DNA of 64,000 nt from Plazaster borealis (lineage: Eukaryota; Echinodermata; Asteroidea; Forcipulatida; Labidiasteridae). The stretch is taken from assembly GCA_021014325.1 (NCBI GenBank), contig CM037461.1, forward strand, positions 4,489,501 to 4,553,500. Direction: 5' to 3'. The position numbers and the translations under genes were made by a program. The first letter of the stretch is position 1. Each line of letters begins with the position of its first letter. Under the pieces are notes generated by a model, which saw nothing but the letters and a program-made list of their open reading frames with translations, did no database searches and had not been told where the DNA came from. Shown piece by piece: positions 35,501 to 47,500 of the stretch.

Positions 35501-38500
35501 TGTTGCAGATGCATACAGCAACAGATTTAGCATTCCACTAGACTTTGAACTGTTGGAGAGCCACATGCCGTTCTTCCAGTCAGGCCTTGGGGACCGATTG
35601 GAGTACGAGCTTACCTTTAATGACTACAGCCGCGTTATAATGGCAACAGGTGATACAGATGCTAGCTACGTCATCGACAACATCTCTCTCGAGTTTGAAA
35701 TTATGAGCGAGCCAAACTTAGCCCGAATGATTCGCAACCAGTATACTGCGCGAGTTGCCATCTTGTATGACCGCATTTTGCGCCACCGAAAGGTCACCCT
35801 CAACAAGAGTGATACGCTGTGGAACGTCAATCTTAATATTCCAGCCCGAAGCTTTAAGGGAATACTCATGCTCTTCGAGGATGCTGGAGCGGCGACCGCG
35901 TTTAATCGAAATACAGAATCGTTCTATAACCCCAAGATCGAAAAAGTTGAGGTCATAGTCGAGGGGAAGCCAAACCAGTTGTATGCCCAGGGTATGCGCG
36001 GTTACCAACAGTGGGATGAAGTTCGAAAGTACTTCGCTAGCAGCCCTTCAACCAAGCGCCACCCCACGTCTGCAATGGTCACCAAAGACTTAGCATTAGC
36101 TGATGTAACGGTAGGAGAGTATTTGACAACAAAGTACGGCCTATGGCTGGACTTGAGAAGCAACGATGATGACTCACTGCACGGCAGCGGCAGGCGCATA
36201 GAAAATGCAAGTGAGGGGGTCACAGTCCAGATCACCAAAAAGGCAGAAACGGCGGGCACATTGAACATGTATTTGTATGTTATCATGGATGCTCAGCTCA
36301 ACATCGAAAATGGTCGATATATCAGTGCGCTCTACTAAACCAAACTTTTGTAAACAAAAGTTTTCGTCAACGAAAGTTCAAAGTATAAGTTTAGACAAAA
36401 GCTCACCCCACTCGGCCATCATCTGTGGCCAGACTGGCTGTGGGAAAACAGTCTTTATCTTAAACCTTCTCGAAGATCACTACTGCGGCGAATTTTCGCA
36501 CATCGTTATACTCTGCCCCACAATTCGTTGGAACAAAACGTACCACGAGCGATCCTGGGTGTGGACAGACCCAAAGGTCTATATCGTCGACCCTGGCGAT
36601 CAGCTTCAAAAGTGGTTGCGAGCTTTTTACTCGATTTTTGCTGGCGAGCCGACATTGTACATCATCGACGACTGCTCAGCTAGTAAAGCTCTGACCAAAA
36701 AGAAAGACATGCTGTCTGAGCTTGCGTTCTCGGGGCGCCACGCCTCTCAATCTGTGTGGGTTTTGACGCAAAAGTATAACTCGGTTCTTAAAGATCTCCG
36801 CGAGCAGACTAAGTGGATAGGGCTCTTCCACTGCAAGGACAGGGACTCTTTTGAAGATTGCCTGCGAGAAAACGACGTTGTCCCGAGAGAGGAGCGAGAT
36901 GCGCTTGGACAGCAGCTATCTAAAGCTAAACACGCTAAGCTTATACTAAAGACTGCTCAGCCGGTTGCTTATCAGTTGTTAACATAGCTTAATAGCTTGC
37001 TAAACTAAAGTTCTATGTGGGAGCAAACACAGCTAGCCATACAAACTATACATCTGGCAGTAGTTCTTGTGATGTTTGTCAAGTATGTTAGACTCATGCG
37101 CATAAACTTATACAGAGTATAAGTTTGATCTCAAAAGTTAAGATGGATTGTGATGATTTGATCAACCAATTGTTGCAAGAGGTTCCCGATGAAAGCACCG
37201 ATACCACCGTCTCGACGCTAAACAAAACTTTTGTAGACAAAAGTTTGAGCTGCACCTCGTCTACAAAAGATTTGCCAGCAAAAGACAAACTTCCGTATAC
37301 GGAAGTTGGTTTGCAAGAACAAAAACGGACCCGGCTGGCGGCAATTGTGGCTGGCGGCACAGCCCAAAAATACATAGGAACCCGACTAACCCTTGCACAA
37401 CTTGATGTGATGAGTGATGACGAGATTTCTAAGCACTATAGCCGCTATGAGGCACGACTAGGGGCCTCAATGACAAAAACTCTCGGGGCGTCTGCGCTGC
37501 AGATGTATGCACTAGCGGCTAGCACATTTCTACCAATTCCACCCGAAAATAAGCCTAAGCTCGTCATAGACCTCGAGGAGGACCCCTTTGTCGGACATGC
37601 GCTGACGACAGCCTGCTGCGAGCTGTATTATCGCTATGGTACGTACTTAGCCCCGCTTACAGCAGCGATGACAACTGCTAAGCACTGTCAATTTAAAGAC
37701 AAAACTTATACGAGTATAAGTAAAACTTTCGTACACGAAAGTTTAGATGACAGAAAACTTGGAAACGACATCGACAGAAGCAGCACAAGCTCTGGAGATG
37801 ACAGCAGCGCAAGACCTAGAGACGACATCGACGCAGTTAAAAGTCAAGAGAGTGACTAATAAAGACCCACAAAAAGTTGAGGCTGGCCGCAAAGGTGCAG
37901 CAGCTAGAAAAGCAAAACAAGAAGCGCTGAAAGAGCAGCTGCGAAAGGCCAAACAGAGTCTCAAACAAACTTTCGTAAACGAAAGTTTTTCTGAAGATAA
38001 TCTTAATCCTTCATCTACAAAAGACCGCGAACATAAAAGTGAAATCTCATCGCAATCAGAAACTAATCTTTTGCCTGCAAAGATAATCTTTGCAGGCAAA
38101 AGATTGTTTGCTCCTTGCAGGGGCTGTTATAGCTGTTGGAGCTGTGGTATATGCTAAGTTTTCGTATACGCCTGCAAAACAATTACCAAATGTATCTCAA
38201 AAATCAAAGACAAACATATTAGACAAACAAACTAATCCTCATTATATGCAATAATAATCTCCTACTTGCATAACAAAAATGACTACCCCAGTACTGATGG
38301 TAAACAGCTTGCTAATTTGGTGTACCACTCCGCCGTAGTAAGTGGACTTGCCGTGGGATACGCTACTCTTGGTAAAAAAATCATAAAGGTGTTACGCCAA
38401 AGTTAGACTTTGCGCCGTATGATGTTGGCATGGTCATACTAGATGTTGGCCTAGCTATGGCCACTAAAGACATGCTTGTCAAGCAGGGGATACTCCTGCA

Positions 38501-41500
38501 GACATATTAAAGTAAAGATGTATAAGTTTTCTCTTTTGAATACAAAAGATTATACAAATATAAGTTAAACTAATCTTTTGTCTACAAAAACTTTTGTCTA
38601 CAAAAGTTTAAGTTTGATGGCTTCTATTGTAATGCTTGTTGGCGGAGCGGTCGTGAACGCACTTGCGTTCTCTGGGTCAAATTTTCTGTTCTCGATGATG
38701 CGTGATCCAGGTGCCGATGAAGAGCGAAAACGACATGACAAGGCTGTAGAACAACTTCAAGCTGCGCAGTCTGAATGGTCACGCAAGAGGGCCGAACGCC
38801 TAGACTGGATTAATGAAGAGCTTCGCCGCCAAGGACATGCCGTGCACACTTTCCGCAATGTTGATGAAGCTATTCGCCAGTACAATCTTATAAACTTTTC
38901 TACAGAAAAGTTTGGCAGTGATTCAATGGCCCCCACGCTAGAAGAACCAAAACCCAAACTCTCAGATTTCTACTTGCCGTCCCCAGAGCAACGTGATCGC
39001 GAAATTGCTTTCGTTATCATGGGGCTTGGAGTTACTTCCTTCGCAGTCTATAAACTTTCGTAGACGAAAGTTTGGATTGTTAAGTAAACTAATCTTTTGC
39101 CTGCAAAAGATTATCTTTTGCTTGCACAGAAAAGTTTGATTAGGTTTAGTTTAGTTATTTTTTGCAATCACAAACTAATCTTTGCAGGCAAAAGATTTTT
39201 TTTTCTACAGATAATCTTTTGATTGCAAAAAACTTTTCTACAGAAAAGTTTAGTTAGACTTTTGCAGGCGTAAACTTATATGGATACTAAACTGTCTGCA
39301 TTGTACTACAGCCCCCAAGGATACTGGAAGGGACTTGCGGCCATACAAAAACTAGCCGAGGCTGCAAAAGTCACTCAAGATGTGAGTAAAGATTGGCTCA
39401 AGAGACAAGCTATATGGCAGATATATCTCCCAGCCCCTCGCCATGTGCCTCGCCCAAAATTTGATATTTCAGTGCCTAATGAAGTCCACCAAGCTGACCT
39501 ATTGTTTCTTCCACACGATCGCCTGCCCAGGGGCCGAAAGATTTACAAATACGCCCTGACTGTGGTTGATGTTGCCAGCCGCTACAAAGAAGCTGAACCA
39601 CTGACTTCAAAGGAATCCACCGAGGTGGCTACTGCTTTGTCCCGCATTTACAAGCGGGGACCTTTAAAGTGGCCGAAGGTGCTGCAGGTTGACCCTGGGC
39701 GTGAGTTTATGGGCTCCGTATCCCAAACTCTGGAGAAACATGGTGTCAAAGTCCGACGGGGTGAAAAAGATTTGCATCGAGCGCAGGGCATCGTGGAAAG
39801 ATTCAACCGAACTCTAGCAGAAAAGCTCTTTGGGCATCAGTATGCGGTAGAGCTGCGTCTCCCAGATGATGAGAGGTCAACTGAGTGGGTAGCACGACTT
39901 CCCGCCGTTGTCTTAGCTCTGAACACAGAGGTTACCAGATTGACGGAAAAAAGCCCTCAGAAGCCATCAAGGCAAAATCGGTAAAACAAAAGCCCTCTAC
40001 CATTGCAGACCGCACTGTTGGTCTCAACGAGCAAAAGCTCAACTCTGGCGTGGGCGTTCGGTACCTCTACCAGCCAGGTGAGCTAGAAGGTGGGCGTCGT
40101 CGCGCAACTGACCCAGTATGGTCCCTCCGGGTGCACCGGCTTGGGCGTTCAGTCACTAAACCCGGAGAGCCTGTTCTTTATTATCTTATGAAAGATCGTG
40201 GGGTACCAGCTCGTGGGTTTGTACGAGAAGAGCTACTTGTGGTGCCTCCCAACACCCAGGTGCCACCTGTTAAACTTTTGCTTAAACAATCTCGTTGATA
40301 AACTAAACTAATCTTTGCAAGCAAAAGATAATCTTTGCAGGCAAAAGATTAGTTTTTATGCAGGCAAAAGATAATCTTTTGCAGGCAAAAGATTAGGCAT
40401 AATATCTTTGTGCCCATAGGCTAGTGTGGTGACACCGTCTTCAGCTATCCACCTCTTTGTGTCCAAGGGGGAGAGTGATACCTTGTTCAGACGCTGACCG
40501 TAAATTCTATGTCTCTCAGAACGCAGCACATCCATCCCGTGGCGGAAGGTCTTTTTTGTGATAGAGCCTCTTTATGCTGCTCATGTCGAATTTGTTTCTT
40601 CACAACAGACTTTTTCACACCTTTGGCTTTTTTGATGTTATTCCCGGCAGCCTCGAAGATAGAGTACATCTTAGGCCGCAGCCCCACATACTCGGCGATG
40701 GGGCGCCCGGCGCACTCGTCCTTCATCTTTCCCAATACCTTCTTGTTTACCGTGTTGTGGAGGTAGTGCTCTTTGGGGTAGTCAGATGTGTCGTAGAGGT
40801 TCTGGTCTTCGGCTATGTCTTTGTACACATCCTCGGTTTGGATATCAAGGAGGAGAGAGTCTGTGTCTGTGTAAAGGAGCTGACACCGATCACCATACCG
40901 AGCCTTTATCTGATTATAGTAGAAGTCGTACATAAGGTGTTTCGAAAGGTCGAGTATGCTCATACCCACGTAGGCGAGGCGGTTGAGTACCAGGCGACTC
41001 TTATGAACCTGGATCGCCGCGAGGTTGTCATCAAAGATGTTTGCCCGAGCAAAGGCCGGGCTGGCAATAAGTCTCCTTAGCTTATCTTCTTCATCACTGC
41101 GCACCAGCTTAACGTCGACCCGCTTGCGTAGGTTCTCCATCGTTTTCCCAAATACACTATTGTTCATGAGTTTGTAGAGGTTCTTTTCAAGTCGCTGGTT
41201 GCCTCCTTCCGGTGCTCCGTGTTCATCCGGATGTAGGGTTCCATCCAAGGGCTCTGCTCAAAGCGAAGAGCCCGGTGGATCTTCTTCAAGCGCATGCCGA
41301 GAGAGAGGTACAGCTGTAGGTTGCGATAGTGTAGCACATATCGTTCTTTATCACGGAGATTGGGTACCAGCTTTTCAACCTCTGTTGAAACTAATCTTTT
41401 GCCTGAAAACCTTTCTGTAGAAATAATCTTTTGTTCGCAAAAGATTAGGTTGTGCTGATACTCGGACATCCACTCTCTCTGAACGACCATGCGCTCTGGC

Positions 41501-44500
41501 GCTAACGGATAGGCGTTGTGTGCGTCGTGGAGCTCTACAGGGTACTCTAAGTCTACCTCCAAGATGTAGCCCTCTGGGCTGTCTGCCGGATGCTCCGTTA
41601 AAACTTTTGTAGACAACAGCTCCTCCACCCACTCAAAGCCGCCTGTAGGCAGCGACTGGCTCATTGCCCACCCATATAGGTTGTTAGCATCCAGGTAAGA
41701 AATGTACCTGTTCGGCTCGGAGGGGTTAAAGCCCTTAACCAAAGGGTTGTTAGCTCTCGCAAAGCGCTTAGATACCATGGAGATACCACCTCGCATCCCC
41801 TTCTCGATGAAAAGGTGCTGGTCATAGTCTGTGAGCAGTTTGAGTTCTACACCCGTCTTTTTGAGCAACGCGTCCCAAGAGAGGCCAGGACTGGTGTAGT
41901 AATGTGCGGGGTCCAAGCCGTACTGCCGCATGCAGGTCTTCCGGAAAGTCTCGAAGACATCTGCCAAAAGGAGCACATCTGTGCGGTTGTAGAGGTCGTG
42001 GTAGTCTCCCATAGCGTGGCATCTAAAGGTCTCCCACACCTTTTGTGCATGAACGTAGTCGGCCTCGCTAATGTACTCGTCTTTCAGCTTGCTGTAGAAG
42101 GCTTCCTTCGGAGGGAGACCTGGCTCTGCAAACCTTTCCCAAGAGTCCATGTACTCGTACGGGTAGACGCCCTTGCGCAACAAAAGATTGCGCCTTTCTT
42201 TACATGGCTCGTACTGGCCCGTTATTTGGAAAGCCTCGGGCAGGTTGGCTGCTACTAACTCGTCAAGAGAGGACGGCAAGAACTGGACGCTGTCGATAAA
42301 TCGGAGCTGACCGAGGAGAAGCTAATGTATTTCTCGGTGTTGTTCGGGATGCAAGAAATCTTACCCTCTACCTTGGAAATAGCCTGCATCAGGAGGTGAG
42401 AATCGTAGCCCCGCAAATTGTGGAAGACCACAGGTATGGTTGTGGTTTTAGGGCTCAGGCGCAGCTTCAAGTTGCAAGCGTTGTGTGCAGCACCTCTGAA
42501 TTTTCCAGTGATATGACAGTGGTCGCGGACAGTATCTCCCTCAAGTGGCTTCTCACACACGTGGCAGGTGGTGGCTGCCTTAAAGGCTCGCCGGTCATTA
42601 GCGGTCATCTTCATTGCTTTAGGGTTGGCTAGCACCTCCTTGATCTTTCGCTCCTCATACTGGATCGCTTTTAAGAAGTGCTCCGCCGCGTCGTGTCCAC
42701 GGTATTCTACAGGTGTTTTTGTCCGTCCATCGCAGCGAACGACTACATAGCAATAGCCACAGGTCTCGTGGTGCTGCGTCTTCCGAGTGTTGCTCTTCGT
42801 GGGGTCCAGCTCGGGCCCCTCTACCTTTGTAGTTAGAGCCTCAAAGTCGGCGTAGATGATGAAAGGGGCGGGAAACTGCTTGTGGTGGTTTTGAAAGGTC
42901 AGCTTATTTTTTTCCCTCTTCTGGCATCTCTACCCTCACCGCCGTCTGACCGATCCCACAACATTCAGGCTTGTGAGCTTCTAGGAGGTCTTCTCTCGAG
43001 TACCCATGGAGACATCTCTCACAAAAGTGCGTACGCTCCCGGTGCTTGTTTTCTTGGTAGAGAAGACGGTTTAGGTTTTTGACCCAGGTGTAGTGAAACT
43101 TGCCTGCCTTCTCGATCAGCAAGAGGTTAATCCTGGGCATGTCCATGGGCTTTTTGCTTAGCCCGTGAACGATAACACCCTTATCCCAGCCAAATATGTT
43201 GATAGCTAGGTTGTTTTGTTTTTCAACCTTCAGGATCTGAGAGTAGGGAGTGGGAGCCTCGATCCCCGTGAAGTCTAGGCCATCATCAGTGGGATATTGG
43301 GAAGGCCTATCCGTGTGGGCTCTGGCGGGGAAGAGAGCAGACCGTAAGGACCATCTCAGGCAGTGATCATCATTGGTCTTCACGTTGATGACCGCCTTCT
43401 TGCTTTTCACCGCTGCGGGTAGTGGAATGTATGAGCTGCCTCTCAAGGGCTGGTACCGAGCAATGTCAAGCCACAGCATCTCTACGTGGTCAACCGTCCA
43501 CCCCGAGCCTCTTTGAGTAAATTTTTCAAGCGTCTCCTGGATGCGGGGAAAGGCCCTGTCTAGTGCATCATTAATATCGTTAGCCTGCAAAACAGACTCT
43601 TGTTTGTGGCGGAGCACGGGATCTGTGTATTCTTCACTCTCATCAGGGTTGTCTTTCCGAAGTTGAAGCTTGAGAGCCAGCTGAAACTTAATACCGTTAA
43701 AAGCTTTAAGCTCTTCCTCAAGTTTTTGGTAAATCTGAGAGCGCACGTCGTCCAGAAAGGCTCTGGGGTCTGCGCTAAGGAGATGCCCTTTGGGCACAAC
43801 CATCTGCCAACCCCGCAGATATTTCCCGATCACCCGTGGGGTCTGCCTAAAGACTAGCTCATCCGTCTCTTTATATTCAAACTGCTCTAGAATCTCATTT
43901 TGGTAGTCTTGTACCGTTCTAAACGTTTTTGAAGTACTCGTCATTTATATTGGTTACAGTATAAGCTACGACGTATTTCTCTAATAGAGAGTCATTAACA
44001 CACAAAACCCAACAGTAGAGGGCATGAGGTTTGCTGGTGATAGCATAACCTACAACACACATATCTCTAATTGAAGTGTTCATTTTACAAAACTTAGGGA
44101 ATTTCCCATGCACATTGCGCAATAAATTGGGGATTCCCCTAATGATAAAAAACATTTAGACATAAATATATACCTGAGATATTCAATCTGCGAAATGAAA
44201 GGACACAATGTTTGTGCTTGGGTTAAAGTTGGTGAAGTTGATCTTTGTAATAGGAGCTGCTGCGGTAAATATTGTAAGTACCACTTAGTAAAGATCCGTA
44301 AAGGCAGAAATATTTCAATACCCTGTAAATCCTGTGGTATTGGGGTTCAGAGTGAAATACAGCTATGCCGAGACTGTGGCCGAGATAAAATAAGACATAG
44401 GTACTTATCTCAAGAAAAAAAAAGCTAAACAACAGTTTTCGTTGGTGTTGTCACAGCTCTTAGCTCGTGTTCAACTTTTGTAGACGAAAGTTATATCACA

Positions 44501-47500
44501 GCCTTTGTTCTGCGCTGTGCCGGGCAAATCTTTTTGTGCCTCCACAAGGAGAAGCTGCAGCTCAGCTCCCCACCACAATCCACACATATGTATTGCCGGG
44601 GTTCTTGTAAGCAAGGTGTCTTACGGTTCTCCAGGTGTCTCTTCAGGTTGTAGTACCTCTTAAAAAATCGGTGGCACTTATCACACTCCATCGTGTATAC
44701 AGGTGCGGTATATATGTCTAATTGTATATACCAAATGAGGCGTTAAGGTTGGGAGTTGCTGGCTGTGGGTCGTGCCCGCCAAGAGAGCGGGGCGAGCCCT
44801 ATTAAAACCTAATTTTCGTATACGAAAATTTAGTAGAACCCCATGTGCTCTATTTGTATATATACCCCAACCCAAAAGTGGTCTAGAACCAGCAGCCCGC
44901 TAAGAGAGCGGGGCGAGCCCTATCAATAAAGCTGGGAGCAAACCCCATGTGCTCTATTTGTATATACCCCAAAGCAAGGTGGTCCAGAACCCCCATTGTT
45001 CCTACTACTAGGACTGTTCCCGATATGTCATTTTCCCGGATACCTTTTGTTAAGGTCCTCGGTTTGAATGCGTAGACATGTTCACACACACATAGTAGGT
45101 TCACACAGTGTTTAAGTCCCATCATATGTGGACCTCTTTGTTCTCAAGTCCTTAATTGTTACGTAGCCTTAAAACACACAAGTGTCAATACACTCTGTGG
45201 ACAGTTCTGTGTTATGTGCACTAAAATAAAATAACAATGATAAAACAAAATATTATATTACAGTGAACAAAACACAAACAAACAACAACTACAACGTTTA
45301 ATCGTTACATAATAAGTTTGGACCTGAGACAAAAGTGGTCCACACAATGTAGGGATTCCGAACACTATGTGGACCTAGGTGTGTAAGTACACACCTTTTT
45401 TCAGTACACAAAACAAAGGAACGCCACAGAGTGTTTGCAAAACAAAGCTGTGTATGCGGACATTTGTATATCCACATATTATTTCAATAGACACAATCAG
45501 CGACTCCAGCTAGCGGTGGTCACGTGACGTATAGTGGGTACAGAATCATAACAAACCCTCGCGCGCAGTGTTCAATCACGGGGAGCTCAATGGGACTGTC
45601 GTAGTTTTCCGGCAGGTTGCTTGAAAACATCGAAGAAAGGCTCTGTTTTAACCATCACCCACTGACTTTTTAACCTACCAACTTGAACAATACACGAACT
45701 TGGTTATTTTCAGAGACCTCACCGGAGCCAGGGGACAAGTTACAGTACACAACGATTCCCTATACCGATTGCTTTCTCGCCGTAAATAGTTATATTTAGT
45801 CCCGCACTCCCATCAACACATCATTAATTTTCTGCAGACTGTCTGGGCGGAGCCGGTGCTTGGGCACTCCTCTGGCTTCTGCCTCGGTCCGTCTGTCCTT
45901 TCCGCCCGCCCATCCCGGCCCTCTCACGGTTTTTCTTTGCCCCTTCCTCTGTTTTTTTTCTTCTCCCCCCGCCCCTTTCTAAAAAGAACTATACTTATCG
46001 CATCAAACTTTTGTTTTTAAGCTTGCACTTCATTATGATTCTCACTCGTTACGGGGAGAATTTTCATACAAACCATAACAAATTTTAAGCCTTTTGAACA
46101 CCTTGAGTGCGTATAAACCGGTCTTGACTAACTATTTTCTTTGCATGTCCACTAAAAATCCCTCATAAAATATGATGCCTATATCGAATATCATAAACAA
46201 AAATTCGTGGCTTACATGATGATCTCATCCTCTGATTTGCTTGAACACGGCTACATGTATGATTTCACTCTCCCCTTTAAAACAAAACTTCCAGGATTGT
46301 TTGTGTGCCACTGTTTTTCGGAGCTTTACCAAACCATTTCGACAACGTTTGAAAATTGCAAAACTGGCCATGCACTTCCGTCCTTTTTGGCGGATTTTGG
46401 CGCTGTATAAGTTTACGTTATTATTATTATTAATATAATAATACTTCAGATGGATTAAGAAAAGTTAAAATCGTGTTGCAACTTGCAACCAACAAATGCA
46501 ACGTGAATCATGACCCATTACAGCAGTGGCACTCGGATGCTGCCATGTTTTTCCATACACACCGCGCTGCTTGTTTACATTGTATACCCGCTATAAGTCA
46601 CGTGACGCCGGTCGCCGATTGTGTCTATTGTGCGGACCCTTTTTTGTTCCCAGGTGCACACTTCGAATATCGCTTACTGGTATGCTGCTGAGTAGTGTTT
46701 AACGGTGTTTTAAGCTGATTGCTGTCTATTTTCCTTGTTTTTAATTTCAGGGACTTATCAAGCAATAAAATTGCAAAGCCTTTTGCCGTACCACCATCCC
46801 TTCTAGTCCTGTAAGTTGAATATGTTTACATTTATAAATTGTGTTATTCTTCATCTTGATAAAAAGAGGTGTGGCTAATAAAGTCACGGACAGGGGCGGA
46901 TCCAGGATTTTCAAAAAGGTGGTGCAATCTTTCTGGGATAAAGTTAAAACAAATAAAACAAATAATTTTGCTGCCAGTTGATCACGGATGGGGGGGGGGG
47001 GGATCTAGTATCCCGAAATAATGTCTGAACATAAGATGCTTTCTGGTGCAATCTAAAACAAATTTGAATCGTTGTATTTGTAATTGTATTTACATAAAAC
47101 AATTTGAAAATATATTTATTTGTCATTCGAAGTTTGATGTAGTCGGCATAAATAAGGGGGGGGGGGGGGGCGCCCATCCCAGTTTTGCTTCGGGAAGCGA
47201 GCCGTATCGAGACCTCTCGTCGCAGCCTCGCTTCCATGGGCAGCGTGCTGTATACATAACTCTCGTCAATAACCTGGACGCATGTGCAAACATGCAAGTT
47301 TTGTATTCATAACATGTTTGAAAAAAAATGTGTTGTTACACGGTCACCCTAAACTGCATACAGTTTTGGACATGTCATGATCAAAGAAAGAGAAGGGAAC
47401 AATTGCTCTATTACTTGATGCCTCTTTTGCGAGCTACCGTTTTTAAGTGCGCACGCAGTTTGGATCGGCCACGGATATCATTCAACATATAACATTGTTT

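Larger units (their letters stand above)
32616..44691. mobile_element. Decayed Polinton/Maverick (adintovirus-like) element in LRR-gene intron 2
   Basis: Limits given are the outermost genes; true ends are not resolved because no long terminal inverted repeat or 6-bp duplication was found. Hallmarks in order: unknown membrane-tailed protein (+), coiled-coil/membrane protein (-), major capsid (+), packaging ATPase (+), four small conserved proteins (+), integrase (+), DNA polymerase B (-), Cys-rich protein (+), C2H2 finger (-). Frames are broken in six genes, so it is an endogenous remnant. The adenain-like protease expected in this group was not found. The block is less AT-rich than its flanks. 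Confidence 0.93.
33490..44830. repeat. Family of short palindromes confined to the Polinton
   Basis: Consensus arm AAACTTTYGT with a 2-bp spacer (usually AG, CT, AA or AC). Clear copies: 33490-33511, 33587-33640 (three in tandem), 36342-36363, 36358-36378, 37225-37246, 37288-37307, 37704-37721, 37723-37744, 37967-37988, 38575-38612, 38892-38913, 39052-39073, 44472-44492 and 44811-44830. A second subtype with arm AATCTTTTGC-CTGC lies at 38065-38105, 39085-39245, 40305-40400 and about 41385-41450. An imperfect copy lies at 34994-35024. None was seen elsewhere in the window. Confidence 0.92.

Noticed and set aside
39943..39950. Programmed frameshifting in the integrase
   Set aside because: The site is an A-run with one base missing, similar to accidental frameshifts in the polymerase and coiled-coil genes; no slippery heptamer plus pseudoknot was recognised.
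40509..42258. Plus-strand frames opposite the polymerase
   Set aside because: They are antisense to conserved polymerase motifs and have no domain of their own.
32616..44691. Adenain-like cysteine protease of the Polinton
   Set aside because: I looked for a small frame with the expected His/Cys motif arrangement near the capsid genes and found none.
46207..46691. Overlapping 65-72 codon frames
   Set aside because: They lie inside the TIR element or cross its border, lack domains and codon support.
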